Positions 10,311-21,023 of a DNA stretch of 64,000 bases are shown in pieces (the stretch's first letter is position 1; the number at the start of each line of letters is the position of its first letter). The stretch is from Phenylobacterium sp. J426 (GTDB lineage Bacteria; Pseudomonadota; Alphaproteobacteria; Caulobacterales; Caulobacteraceae). A program made the translations under genes and the position numbers. The notes under the pieces were generated by a model. The model did not search any database and was not told where the DNA came from. It saw nothing but the letters and a program-made list of their open reading frames with translations. The stretch lies in assembly GCF_024699945.1 (NCBI RefSeq), contig NZ_JAJOMY010000001.1, positions 2,294,001 through 2,358,000 on the forward strand. The letters run 5' to 3'.

Positions 10311-11006
10311 TCAGGCGGCGATGACGCCTTCCTGCGGGTCGCGGAGCACGTAGCCGCGGCCCCACACGGTCTCGATGTGGTGCTTGCCGTCGGCGGCGGC
10401 GGCCAGCTTCTTGCGCAGCTTGCAGATGAAGACGTCGATGATCTTCAGCTCAGGCTCGTCCATGCCGCCGTAGAGGTGGTTCAGGAACATCTCCTTCGTG
10501 AGCGTCGTGCCCTTCCGAAGCGAGAGGAGCTCCAGCATCTGGTATTCCTTGCCGGTCAGGTGGACGCGGATGCCGTTCACTTCGACCGTCTTGGCGTCCA
10601 GGTTGACCGTGATGTCGCCGGTCTTGATGACCGACTGCGCGTGGCCCTTCGAGCGCCGGACAACGGCGTGAATGCGGGCGACCAGCTCGTCCTTGTGGAA
10701 CGGCTTGGTCATGTAGTCGTCGGCGCCGCCCGAGAAGGTCTTCACCTTCGTCTCGATCTCGGCGGTGCCCGACAGGATCATGATCGGGGTGTTGATCTTG
10801 CCGACGCGCAGCGTGCGCAGAACGTCCATGCCGCTCATGTCGGGCAGGTTCAGGTCGAGCAGGATCAGGTCGTAGTCGTAGATCTTGCCGAGGTCGACGC
10901 CTTCCTCACCGAGATCGGTCGTGTAGACATTGAACCCCTCGGACTTCAGCATCAGCTCGATGCTTTGGGCCGTGGCGCTGTCGTCCTCGATCAACAGTAC
11001 GCGCAT
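10311..11006 (-). CDS. ctrA: cell cycle master response regulator CtrA
   Basis: OmpR/PhoB-type regulator of 231 residues, the exact length of Caulobacter CtrA. The receiver domain has the acidic pair E7/D8, phospho-acceptor D51 in [10 protein letters not shown] and K in MTKPFH. The winged-helix DNA-binding domain ends with [11 protein letters not shown]. The protein ends in AA, the residues ClpXP uses to degrade it in Caulobacter. It controls replication silencing, flagellum, pili and division genes by binding TTAA-N7-TTAA. The gene stands alone, with a terminator at 10251-10276 and a TTAA- and GANTC-rich region upstream that suits autoregulation and CcrM/GcrA control. Confidence 0.97.
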   Translation of the reverse strand: MRVLLIEDDSATAQSIELMLKSEGFNVYTTDLGEEGVDLGKIYDYDLILLDLNLPDMSGMDVLRTLRVGKINTPIMILSGTAEIETKVKTFSGGADDYMTKPFHKDELVARIHAVVRRSKGHAQSVIKTGDITVNLDAKTVEVNGIRVHLTGKEYQMLELLSLRKGTTLTKEMFLNHLYGGMDEPELKIIDVFICKLRKKLAAAADGKHHIETVWGRGYVLRDPQEGVIAA

Positions 11007-11201
11007 TCGCCTCTCCTAACGACTACCCGCAAGACCCCGCGAATTCTTCGAATCCGCCCCGAAACTCGCCCGCAACCTTGCCAGCGAGTTAATTTAAGAC
11101 TGGTTAATAGGAACTGGCCCGTCTGACCGAATCGTTAATCTGATTTGAGAATCCGACTCAAGCGGGATGTTCCGGGCTACGAGTCGCACCCCCGTTGAAT
11201 C
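11007..11201 (-). promoter_or_regulatory. ctrA upstream control region with six GANTC and four TTAA sites
   Basis: Between ctrA and the divergent small gene lie six GANTC (CcrM methylation) sites at 11050-11054, 11129-11133, 11149-11153, 11155-11159, 11181-11185 and 11197-11201. TTAA half-sites sit at 11089, 11094, 11104 and 11135. The pair at 11094/11104 is spaced by six bases, one less than the usual CtrA spacing. In Caulobacter the ctrA P1 promoter depends on GANTC methylation state and P2 on CtrA itself; the same logic is inferred here. The transcription start cannot be placed from sequence alone. Confidence 0.7.
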
Positions 11202-11288
11202 ATTTGTGAGTGGACGCGCCGCCCGAAACAGGGGCCGGGAACGCGCCTTGGCCTTGGCTGTTCTAGGGAGGGAACCCGAGGTTAGGAA

Positions 11289-11624
11289 ATGATGGACGAC
11301 GCCACTCCAACGACCTTCGCCGATGGCCGCGCGCCGCTCTTGAGCCGCGAGAACCTCAAGCGCGTGACGGCCGCAGCCCCGCTTGTACGCTACGTCCCGA
11401 AGCACCCCGCCTTCCTGCTGGGCGCGGTGGCCGTCGGCGTGCTCGGGACCCTGGCCTGGCGCAATCGCCAGACAATCGCCGAACGCGCCCGGCCGATGAT
11501 CGACGACGCCCGCACGCGCGCGCGACCGATGCTGGAAAGCGCGGCGGCGCGTGGCGAGGCGCTCCGCGAGAAGCTGCCGATGGGGCGTCGGCCGGAGTCC
11601 GCCGATCCGGCGGCGTCGATCTGA
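11289..11624 (+). CDS. small membrane protein of unknown function
   Basis: A 111-residue protein that I do not recognise as a named family. It has a polar N-terminus, one transmembrane segment at about residues 43-62 (HPAFLLGAVAVGVLGTLAW) followed by RNRQTIAERARPMI, then a charged alanine-rich tail. The AWRNR junction recurs in the C-terminal tail of the SDR encoded 62 bases downstream, which suggests a shared membrane module. The start codon ATG at 11289 follows a GAGGTTAGGAA stretch. It is divergent from ctrA and may share its upstream control region. Confidence 0.65.
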   Translation: MMDDATPTTFADGRAPLLSRENLKRVTAAAPLVRYVPKHPAFLLGAVAVGVLGTLAWRNRQTIAERARPMIDDARTRARPMLESAAARGEALREKLPMGRRPESADPAASI

Positions 11625-11685
11625 CGGGAACAGCCTCAGCGACCCGGCTGTTGAGGGCCTGAACCCCAACAGCCGGAGAGACGCC

Positions 11686-12786
11686 ATGGGCGCGAAGCTG
11701 AAGCCGCTCGACCAGCAGGTCGTCGTCGTCACGGGCGCGAGCTCGGGCATCGGGCTCGCCACCGCGAGGGCCTTCGCCGCGGCGGGGGCGGCCGCCGTGC
11801 TGGTCGCCCGCAACGAGGTGGCGCTGCGCGACGCCTGCGCCGAGATCGAGGCCGCGGGCGGCCGCGCGCACTTTGTGGCCGCCGACGTCGGCATCGCCGA
11901 AGAGGTCGCGCGCGTGAGAGAGGCGGCCATCGCCCGCTTCGGCGGCTTCGACACCTGGGTCAACGACGCGGGCGTCGGCATCTACGGCGACAGCCTGGAG
12001 GTCAGCCTCGAAGATCACGAGCAACTGTTCCGCACCAACTACTTCGGCGTGGTCCACGGATCGCTGGAGGCTGCGCGCCACCTGAAGGACCGGCCGGGCG
12101 GCGGCGCGATCATCAACATCGGCTCGATCCTCTCGGACATGCCGTCACCGCTGATGGGCCCCTACGTTGCCTCCAAGCACGCGGTGAAGGGCTTCACCGA
12201 CACTCTGCGGATCGATCTGCAGCGGCAGGGCGCGCCGATCCAGGTGACGCTGATCAAGCCGGCGAGCATCGGGACGCCGTTCCCGGACGACGCGAAGAAC
12301 TACCTCGACACCGCCGCGCGCGTGCCGCCGCCGGTCTATGCGCCTGAAGTCGTCGCCAGGGCGATTGTCCACGCCGCGACCCATCGGGTGCGCACCCTGA
12401 CGGTCGGCGGCGCCGGGCGCGCGCTGGTGGCGACCTACAACGCGGCTCCTGGGCTCGCGGACCGCCTGTTCGGCGCCGCGATGCCGCCGCTCTCCCGGCG
12501 CAAGGCGCCCAAGCCCGCGGCCGACGCGCTGCACACGCCCGGGCAGGACGGGCAGGTTCGAACGGACGCCTACGGCAGCCGGCCGTTCTCGATCTACACC
12601 GAGGCGCAGAAGCGGCCTGCGGTCATGCTGGGCTTCGCCCTGGTGGGCCTCGCTGCGGCCATGGCCTGGCGCAATCGCGAGGCTCTGCGGGAGCAGGCGG
12701 GGCCCTGGATGCGCCAGGGCATGGACCGCATCCCCTGGAGCCGCTGGACCGGCACGCCGGCCGGCCTGCAGACCACCCTGCACTGA
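11686..12786 (+). CDS. short-chain dehydrogenase/reductase with C-terminal membrane tail
   Basis: A 366-residue protein. The first 250 residues are a classical SDR with TGASSGIG cofactor motif near residue 17, NDAG, and the catalytic YVASK. An extension of about 110 residues follows, with a linker and one transmembrane segment (VMLGFALVGLAAAMAW) then RNREALREQAGPW. The tail resembles the membrane stretch of the small protein just upstream. The start is ATG at 11686, preceded by CGGAGAGA; reading further upstream would overlap the preceding gene. The substrate is unknown. It probably forms a two-gene unit with 11289-11624. Confidence 0.82.
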   Translation: MGAKLKPLDQQVVVVTGASSGIGLATARAFAAAGAAAVLVARNEVALRDACAEIEAAGGRAHFVAADVGIAEEVARVREAAIARFGGFDTWVNDAGVGIYGDSLEVSLEDHEQLFRTNYFGVVHGSLEAARHLKDRPGGGAIINIGSILSDMPSPLMGPYVASKHAVKGFTDTLRIDLQRQGAPIQVTLIKPASIGTPFPDDAKNYLDTAARVPPPVYAPEVVARAIVHAATHRVRTLTVGGAGRALVATYNAAPGLADRLFGAAMPPLSRRKAPKPAADALHTPGQDGQVRTDAYGSRPFSIYTEAQKRPAVMLGFALVGLAAAMAWRNREALREQAGPWMRQGMDRIPWSRWTGTPAGLQTTLH

Positions 12787-12862
12787 GGCCGCGGTAGGCA
12801 AATTCTTCACCCCCTCTTAACGGCGAAGCGCCGACGCTTCGGGCGGCTGATTTGGGGGTTGT

Positions 12863-14213
12863 GTGCAGAGTCTGGTCGCCGCCGTTGAGCGGCTCGATCC
12901 GCTGACCGTGTCCGGTCGCGTCGCGGCCGTGAACGGGCTTCTCATCGAGGCCCGCGGCGGACTGACGCGATTGGCCGTCGGGGCGCGGGCCGAGATCGTC
13001 CGTTACGGCCACGAGCCCCTCGCGGCGGAGGTCGTCGGCTTCCGGGACACGCGCGCACTGCTGATGCCCTTCGGCGCTGTGGAGGGCGTGGGCGCCGGGG
13101 GCCGAGATCCGCATCGAGCCGCACGGCTCGGCCGTGCGGCCGACCAAGGCATGGCTGGGCCGCATCGTCGACGCCTTCGGCCAGCCGATCGACGGCAAGG
13201 GACCGCTCCCGGAGGGGCTGGCCGCCTATCCGCTGCGCGCGCCGCCGCCGGCCGCCCACGCCCGCGCCCGGGTGGGCGAGCGCCTGGACCTGGGCGTGCG
13301 GGCCATGAACGTCTTCACGACCTGCTGCCGGGGGCAGCGCCTCGGCGTGTTCGCCGGCTCAGGCGTCGGCAAGTCGGTGCTGCTCTCGATGTTGGCCAAG
13401 AACGCCGACTGCGACGCCGTCGTCGTGGGCCTGATCGGCGAACGGGGCCGCGAGGTGCGCGAGTTCATCGAGGAGACCCTCGGCGAGGAGGGCCTGAAGC
13501 GCGCGATCGTGGTGGTCGCCACCTCGGACGAACCGGCGCTGAAGCGGCGCCAAGCCGCCTACATGACCCTGGCCATCGCCGAGTACCTGCGCGACCAGGA
13601 TCTGGAGGTGCTCTGCCTGATGGACAGCGTCACCCGCTTCGCCATGGCCCAGCGCGAGATCGGCCTGGCCGCGGGCGAGCCGCCGACCACCAAGGGCTAT
13701 ACGCCCACCGTCTTCACCGAGCTGCCGAAGCTGCTGGAGCGCGCGGGGCCCGGCCCGATCCGCCCGGACGGCACGCGCGCCGGACCGATCACAGGCCTTT
13801 TCACCGTGCTCGTGGACGGGGACGACCACAACGAGCCTATCGCCGACGCGGTCCGAGGGATCCTCGACGGCCATATCGTGATGGAGCGGGCGATCGCCGA
13901 GCGCGGCCGCTTCCCGGCCATCAACGTCCTGAAGTCGATCAGCCGGACCATGCCGGGCTGTCAGGAACCGCATGAGCGAGAGGTCGTGAAGCAGGCCCGC
14001 CAGGCGCTGTCGGCCTACGCCAACATGGAGGAGCTGATCCGCATCGGGGCCTATCGCGCCGGCGCCGATCCGCTCATCGACCGAGCCATCCAGCTCAACC
14101 CGTCGCTGGAGGCCTTCCTGAGCCAGGACCCACATGACGCAACGGGGCTGGAGGAGAGCTTCGCGGGCCTGGCCATGATCCTGGGCGCCGGGGCTGAGGC
14201 GCACGCAGCATGA
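12863..14213 (+). CDS. fliI: flagellar export ATPase FliI (one frameshift)
   Basis: ATPase of the flagellar type III export apparatus, related to the F1 beta subunit and acting at the cytoplasmic face of the basal body. The spliced frame gives about 449 residues. Walker A is [10 protein letters not shown]; Walker B lies in [18 protein letters not shown]; the FliI-type [18 protein letters not shown] is present. One extra G in the run 13097-13101 breaks the frame between VEGVGAG and the downstream AEIRIEPHG; removing it restores continuity. The start is GTG at 12863. The stop overlaps fliJ (ATGA). An inverted repeat (12824-12841) and a TTAACG half-site at 12817 lie upstream. Confidence 0.92.
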
Positions 14214-14617
14214 GCCGGTGGACCCAGTCGCTGATCAAGCTCGCCTCCTACGAGGTCGAGACGCTGCAGAAGCGGCTTTCGGATGTCGTGGACCGGCGCA
14301 TGGCCACGCAGCTTCGGCTGACCCGCCTGCTGGCTGAGGCCGATGCCGAGATGGCCAACGCCGCTCAGGACGACGACGCGGCCATGAGCCTGTCGGCCTA
14401 TCTCGACGGCCTGCGGGTGCGGAAGGCCGCGATCCAGAGCGAGATCGAGACCATCCTCATCGAGGAAACCGGCGCGCGCGATGCGTTGGCCGAGGCGTTC
14501 GAGGCGCAGAAGAAATATGAGCAGGTCGCCGAGTCCGCCCGTGTGCTCCAGGTGAAGGAAGCCGGCCGCCGCGAGACGGCCGCCCTGGACGAACTCGGCC
14601 TGCGCAAGGCTCGCTAG
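14210..14617 (+). CDS. fliJ: flagellar protein FliJ
   Basis: A 135-residue, almost wholly helical coiled-coil protein encoded with a four-base ATGA overlap after fliI. That matches FliJ, the central stalk-like chaperone that stimulates the FliI-FlhA export gate. Heptad-like stretches run through residues 12-125 with high Ala, Glu, Arg and Gln content. Identity rests mainly on position, size and coiled-coil character, because FliJ sequences are poorly conserved. A strong hairpin at 14687-14711 follows. Confidence 0.85.
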   Translation: MSRWTQSLIKLASYEVETLQKRLSDVVDRRMATQLRLTRLLAEADAEMANAAQDDDAAMSLSAYLDGLRVRKAAIQSEIETILIEETGARDALAEAFEAQKKYEQVAESARVLQVKEAGRRETAALDELGLRKAR

Positions 14618-14686
14618 AGCTTTCCTGGACCGGGCGGCGCCCGATCCAGAGGAAGAGGCTTATCTCGAACCTGGAGCGCGCCAGGC

Positions 14687-14711
14687 GGCGGAAGCGGGCC
14701 CCGCTTCCGCC
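14687..14711. terminator. perfect hairpin between convergent fliJ and the RTX gene
   Basis: An 11-base perfect inverted repeat, GGCGGAAGCGG and CCGCTTCCGCC, encloses a three-base loop. It lies between the fliJ stop (14617) and the RTX gene stop (14720), where a bidirectional terminator would be expected. There is no U-tract on either strand, so it could instead protect transcript 3' ends. Confidence 0.5.
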
Positions 14712-14719
14712 AGCGCGCG

Positions 14720-15888
14720 CTAGAAGATCCAGCCGTCCGGCAGCGAGGACAGCTGCACGCCCTGAAGGATCATCCGACCGTCGGCCACGTCGATGGCCAC
14801 GCCCTGATCGGTCTGGCTGAGCCAGTAGTGGCCCTGGACGTCGACGCGATCGCCTTCCCAGTAATTGAAGTCCAGCACCAGATCGGTGTTCGAGCCTTCG
14901 AAGAGGTGGAACGTGTCCGCGCCGGCGCCGCCCGAGATCGTGTCGGAGCCGCGGTCGCCTGAGAGCCAGTCGTTGCCGGCCCCCCGGAGATGCTGTCGTC
15001 ACCTTGGCCGCCACGCACCACATCGTCGCCCGCGCCGCCGTTCACCGTATCCGCACCGAGGTTGCCGAGCACCACGTCGGCGCCGTCCTCGCCGAAGAGC
15101 AGGTCATTGTCCTGGCCCCCGACAACCCAGTCATCGCCGCCGCCGCCGTAGATGGTGTCGTTGCCGGTGTTGCCGTGCAGGTCGTCGAAGCCCCAGCCGC
15201 CCTGAAGGCTGTCGTCGCCGGCGCCCCCCGCGCAGCAGGTTCTCCCCCTCCGCCGCCAGAGATCGTGTCGGCGCCGGGGCCGCCATAAAGGTGATCGACG
15301 CCGTCGCCGCCGACGAGGACCTGGCCGGCGGCGCTGGTCTGGACGGGCGTTTGAGCGCTGCTGGACACGCCGCTGGAGACGCCGGAGAAGGGCGTGTCGT
15401 AACCGCCGAACTTGCCGACGTACTGCGACACAGGGGTGCCGTAGGGGTCGCGGGTGTCGATGGCCCCGCCGCTTTCCAGCCAGGACTTCAGGTTCCAGAC
15501 GCCCACCAGGTGCGCGCCGGCGAGCAGCCCGGAGGCGCTGACCTGCACGCCGGCCACCCATTGGCCGATATAGCCGGGGAGGCCGAGTGCGGTGGCGTCC
15601 TGCCATACCTGCTGGAACCAGGCGTTCTGGGCGGCGTCCTGAGCCGCCGGGTTCGCCAGGAAGCTCGCCTTGTCCCAGACGCCCAGGCTGTGGGCCTTGG
15701 CGGTCCAGCCGCCCACGAAGTCCAGCGCGTGGGTGCCGTCACCGTGGTAGAAGCCGATGGCCTGCAGGGCCTCCTCGCTGAACTGGAACCGGCCTAGATA
15801 GCCGACGCTGCTGACGAAGCTGTAGTTGTTGCCGGACCTCGTTCTGACCCAGCGCGCGGAGCAGGTCCGCGTAGTTTCCAAGGCTCAT
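14720..15888 (-). CDS. RTX calcium-binding protein with lysozyme-like N-terminal region (four frameshifts)
   Basis: With four single-base corrections the minus strand reads as about 388 residues from ATG at 15888. The N-terminal 180 residues (GNNYSFVSSVGYLGRFQF, ALQAIGFYHGDG, GLLAGAHLVGVWNLKSWLE) resemble a lysozyme-like region often fused to RTX repeats. About 15 nonapeptide repeats of the GGxGxDxLx type follow, which bind calcium and drive type I secretion, ending in a short domain with GWIF at the C-terminus. Inferred errors are +1 at 15837-15838, +1 at 15244-15248, +1 at 15224-15229 and -1 at 14980-14985. Four breaks in one gene make decay more plausible here than elsewhere. Confidence 0.72.
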
Positions 15889-16214
15889 GCTGATCGTCCC
15901 TGACTTGGAGTCCCGAAGCCGTCGCCGTGCGCGCAGGTCGTCGTCTTCCGGCCCCGGCCAGGGTCGTAAGCTCGCGCGTGCGGTGACAGGCTTGGGTGAC
16001 GCCCCCGTTGCCGTTCCCGGGCGTACTGGTGCCGTGCGCCGCGAGGCGAGAATGCGGCGCGTTTGAGGTTATCCGCGTTCAGCGTGGCCGTAGCGCCGAG
16101 GCGTCAGAGTGGGTCGCCCTAGGGCGGCGGCGGCAAGGCTTATGGGGGGTGCGACGAAACGCGCGCCAGGCGCCCGAGCAGGCTCAGGCGTAGCCAACGT
16201 TCACGTCTTGAGGT
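15889..16214. other. 326-base intergenic stretch without a gene
   Basis: This lies upstream of the RTX gene and downstream of the DUF4282 gene, both on the minus strand, so it should hold the RTX promoter. I see a single GAGTC (CcrM-type) site at 15908-15912 and no convincing promoter hexamers or hairpins. A 65-codon plus-strand open frame at 15996-16193 lacks a ribosome site and looks like a chance frame. Confidence 0.5.
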
Positions 16215-16580
16215 TCAGGCCCGGCCCTGGCGGCCGCGCTCTTCCTCGACGTCGCGGCGAAGCACAGCCAGGTCTTCGCTGATCTTGAAGATGGCGACGT
16301 AGAACTCGCAGAACGAGCGCCACAGCAGCACCGCGGCGCCGACGCCCAGGATGCCGACGCCCAGCACCGCGAGCGCCAGGACGACGCCCAGGATGCTGCC
16401 CTCACGGATCGCCACGCCGACGGTCGCGCCCAGCACGCCGAAGGCCATGATCGAGATGACGCCTAGACCGGCCCAGTACACCAGGTGGATCACCTGGTTG
16501 GTTATCAGCCGCTCGAAGGAGAGCAGGTCCCAGAGGAACTGGGGGCCCGCGCCTTGGGGACGTTCGAGAGGTCTGCGCAT
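16215..16580 (-). CDS. DUF4282 membrane protein
   Basis: A 121-residue protein with the DUF4282 pattern: a short N-terminal soluble part containing FLWDLLSFERLITNQVIHLVYW, two hydrophobic segments at about residues 35-60 and 62-88, then a conserved-looking amphipathic region (WRSFCEFYVAIFKISEDLAVLRRDV) at the C-terminus. The function of the family is unknown. It lies 79 bases downstream of flhA on the same strand, without a clear terminator between, so it may be the last gene of that transcript. Confidence 0.8.
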   Translation of the reverse strand: MRRPLERPQGAGPQFLWDLLSFERLITNQVIHLVYWAGLGVISIMAFGVLGATVGVAIREGSILGVVLALAVLGVGILGVGAAVLLWRSFCEFYVAIFKISEDLAVLRRDVEEERGRQGRA

Positions 16581-16659
16581 CCGGAACCTGAGAACCTTCT
16601 GACTTGGGTCGAACCGCTATCAGCGCCAGCGGCCGGCTGCAACGGCGAGGATTGCGGCG

Positions 16660-18753
16660 CTAGATCGCGCCCACGGTCCGCAGGCGCGCGCGGGGGTGGA
16701 TTTCGTTCTGGCTCATCACCGGCGTCTGACCGCGGAAGCGCTCGATGATCGAGCGGACGTAAGGACGGACCGCGGGGCTGGTCAGCAGGACGGGCGACTC
16801 GCCGGCCAGCGCGGCCCGCTCGAAGCTCTCGCGGACGCCGCGGATGAAGTCCTGCAGCCGGGATGGCGCGAGCGCGAGCTGCTTCTCCTCGCCGCCTCCG
16901 ACGAGGGCTTCGGCGAAGGCGTTCTCCCACTCGCCCGACAAGGTGATGATGGGCAGGGCGCCGTCATCGCTGCGGTAGGCGTAGCAGAGCTGCCGGCCGA
17001 GGCGGGCGCGGACCTGCTCGACGAGCAAGGTGATCGAGGCGGTGTGCGGCGCGGCTTCGCCAATGCCCTCGAGGATGGCGCCGAGGTCGCGGATCGAGAC
17101 GCGCTCCCGCAGCAGGGCCTGCAGCACCCGCTGAATGGTGGTGACCGTGACGACCGACGGCACGAGATCCTCGACGAGCTTCTTCTGGTGCTGCGGCAGG
17201 TCGGACAGCAGCTTCTGCACCTCCGCGTAGGAGAGCAGGTCCGGCATGTTCTCCTTGAGGATCTCGGTCAGGTGGGTCGTCAGGACCGTGGCGGGATCGA
17301 CGATGGTGTAGCCCCGGAAGGTGGCCTCCTCGCGCAGGCCGTCGTCGATCCAGGTCGCGGGGAGGCCAAAGGCCGGCTCCTTCACGTGCTCGCCGGGCAG
17401 TTCGACCTGACCGCCGCGCGGGTCCATCGCCATCAGCTGGCCAAGGCGCACCTCGCCGCCGCCGGCCTCCATCTCCTTGATACGGATGGAGTAGCCCTGG
17501 GACGGCAGGCGCATGTTGTCCAGGATCCGCACGCTAGGCATCACGAAGCCGAAGTCGGCCGCGAGCGTCTTGCGCAGCGCCTTGATCTGATCGGTCAGGC
17601 GGCGGCCCTCGAGGTCGTTGATGAGCCCCAGCAGGCCGTAGCCCAGCTCGATCTTGATCTCGTCGATCGCCAGCGTCTGGGCGATCGGCTCCTCCTCATC
17701 CGCCGGGAGGTCGGAGACGATCTCCACCGGTGGCGGCTCGGCGGCCTTTTGCGATCGCCGCCATGCGAGCGCGCCGGCGCCGATCGAAACCAGGGCGAAC
17801 GGGATGATCGGCATGCCAGGGATGAACGCGATGATCCCGGCCGAGGCGGCCACCATGCCCAGGCTGATCGGGTTCATGGCCAACTGGGTGACCAGCGCCT
17901 TGTCGGCGGCGCCTTCGACGCCCGCCTTCGACACCAGTAGGCCAGCGGCTATGGAGATGATCAGGGCGGGGATCTGGCTGACCAGGCCGTCGCCGATGGT
18001 CATGATGGTGTAGCTGGAGGCCGCCTGCGAGAGCGGCACCTTGTGCTGCATCACGCCGATCAGGATGCCGCCGATCACGTTGATGGCGACGACGATAAGC
18101 CCGGCGATGGCGTCGCCGCGGACGAATTTCGAGGCGCCGTCCATGGCCCCGAAGAAGGTGCTTTCCTGCTCGAGCTCCTTGCGGCGCTTCTTTGCGTCTT
18201 CCTGGTCGATCAGCCCGGCGGACAGGTCGGCGTCGATGGCCATCTGCTTGCCCGGCATGGCGTCCAGGGTGAAGCGGGCGGACACCTCGGCGATGCGGCC
18301 CGAGCCTTTGGTGATGACGACGAAGTTCACCAGCACCAGGATCGCGAAGACGATCACCCCGATCACGAAGTTGCCGCCCATCATCAGGCGGCCGAAGGTC
18401 TCGATGACTGCCCCCGCGCCATGGGCGCCCTCGTGACCGTGGCCGAGGATCAGGCGGGTGGACGCGATGTTCAGGCCCAGCCGATAGAGCGTGGTGACCA
18501 GCAGCACCGTCGGGAAGGCGCTGAACTCCAGCGGCTTCTTGATCAGCAGCGCCGTCATCAGGATCAGCACCGCGGAGGTGATCGACAGCGCCAGGAGCAC
18601 GTCCAGCAGGAACGCCGGCACCGGCAGGATCAGCAGGACGACGACGCCCACGATGCCGATCGCCAGGCCCACCTCGCCGCGCGCCACCCAGCCCCACATC
18701 TCCTTTGCGGAGGGAGCGTTCGCCAGCCTGCCGGAGACGCCGGTGTCGGCCAT
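16660..18753 (-). CDS. flhA: flagellar biosynthesis protein FlhA
   Basis: Export gate component of the flagellar type III secretion system, 697 residues. The N-terminal 330 residues hold about eight transmembrane segments with the conserved cytoplasmic loop (GSGRIAEVSARFTLDAMPGK, QMAIDADLSAGLID). The C-terminal cytoplasmic domain contains the typical ATWIDDGLREEA and ATVLTTHLTEIL segments. The ATG at 18753 is preferred; it overlaps the last base of the beta-lactamase stop (TGATG), while an in-frame TTG lies one codon upstream. Caulobacter places flhA straight after flbD, but here bla intervenes. Confidence 0.96.
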   Translation of the reverse strand: MADTGVSGRLANAPSAKEMWGWVARGEVGLAIGIVGVVVLLILPVPAFLLDVLLALSITSAVLILMTALLIKKPLEFSAFPTVLLVTTLYRLGLNIASTRLILGHGHEGAHGAGAVIETFGRLMMGGNFVIGVIVFAILVLVNFVVITKGSGRIAEVSARFTLDAMPGKQMAIDADLSAGLIDQEDAKKRRKELEQESTFFGAMDGASKFVRGDAIAGLIVVAINVIGGILIGVMQHKVPLSQAASSYTIMTIGDGLVSQIPALIISIAAGLLVSKAGVEGAADKALVTQLAMNPISLGMVAASAGIIAFIPGMPIIPFALVSIGAGALAWRRSQKAAEPPPVEIVSDLPADEEEPIAQTLAIDEIKIELGYGLLGLINDLEGRRLTDQIKALRKTLAADFGFVMPSVRILDNMRLPSQGYSIRIKEMEAGGGEVRLGQLMAMDPRGGQVELPGEHVKEPAFGLPATWIDDGLREEATFRGYTIVDPATVLTTHLTEILKENMPDLLSYAEVQKLLSDLPQHQKKLVEDLVPSVVTVTTIQRVLQALLRERVSIRDLGAILEGIGEAAPHTASITLLVEQVRARLGRQLCYAYRSDDGALPIITLSGEWENAFAEALVGGGEEKQLALAPSRLQDFIRGVRESFERAALAGESPVLLTSPAVRPYVRSIIERFRGQTPVMSQNEIHPRARLRTVGAI

Positions 18754-19628
18754 CAACTCAGCCTTTCACGGACGATCCGGCCAATTTCGGCGTGGACCTG
18801 GTTACGCACGTCCATCGGGACGCTGGTGCCGGTCATATACGACGCCACATAGATTCGCGGACCCTTGGGCGGCCAGAACACCGCGACGTCGTTGGATGAG
18901 CCGCGGGCGCCGTTCCCGGTCTTGTCACCTGCGCGCCAGCCGGCCGGCGTGTCCTTGCGTAGCCGTTGCAACCCTGTGGAGGCGCCGATGAGCCAGCCCT
19001 CGAGACGTCGGCGGGAAGCCTGGCTCAGCACCTTGCCGTCGAACAGCCGCCCGTAGGTCTGCGCCATGGCGCGCGGCGTTGTGGTGTCGCGCGGATCGCC
19101 GGGCAGGGCCTCGTTCAGCTCCAGCTCGTAGCGATCTAGGCGCGTGATCCCGTCGCCGGTCCGGCGAAGCCAGGCGGTCAGCGCCTGCGGGCCGCCGATC
19201 GTCTTCAGGAGCAGGTTGGCCCCCCGGGTTGTCGCTGACCTCGACGATGGCCTTGCAAAGCGTTTCGACGCTGAGCTGTCCGTCCTCGACATGGGCGCCG
19301 GTGACAGGGGCGTGCTCGACGAGATCAGCGGGACCGTAGGGGATCATGCGGTCCAGGCGTTCCCGGCCCGCATCGACGTGGGCGAGCACGCAGGCGGCGA
19401 GCAGCGTCTTGAAGGTCGAGGCCATGGGGAAGCGTTCATCGGCGCGATGCGCCAGAGCCGCCTTGCCGTTGGTGGCGTAGACGCCGAGCCGACCGCCCTC
19501 CAGCCGGCGTTCGAGCCCGGCGAACTCGGGCGAGGCGAACAGGGGCGCAGGCGCGGCGCCGCCCAGGACGACAGCCGCGCCGCCGGCGAGCGCGGCCCGC
19601 CGGGGCATGAGCGGGGGCCCGCCGCCGC

Positions 19629-19632
<4 letters not shown>
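18753..19632 (-). CDS. bla: class A beta-lactamase inside the flagellar operon (one frameshift)
   Basis: Periplasmic serine beta-lactamase of about 292 residues in spliced frame. All class A motifs are present: SxxK as STFK (about 72-75), SDN, the ELELNEA segment with the general-base glutamate, and KTG. The N-terminus [17 protein letters not shown] suggests a Tat or Sec signal; the start is either GTG at 19632, overlapping the flbD stop, or ATG at 19608. One extra C in the run 19220-19225 breaks the frame after SDNPG; removing it restores [12 protein letters not shown]. Stop/start overlaps on both sides imply translation coupled to flbD and flhA. Confidence 0.88.
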
Positions 19633-20996
<1,364 letters not shown>

Positions 20997-21023
20997 CGGG
21001 ATACTCCTTCAGGACGCCGGGCC

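Noticed and set aside
11089..11107. A canonical CtrA site (TTAA-N7-TTAA) in the ctrA promoter
   Set aside because: The TTAA pairs found are spaced by six or eleven bases, not seven; I list them only as half-sites.
12863..14213. Calling fliI a pseudogene
   Set aside because: One base in a five-G run accounts for the break, fliJ overlaps its stop, and both halves have intact motifs; an error is simpler.
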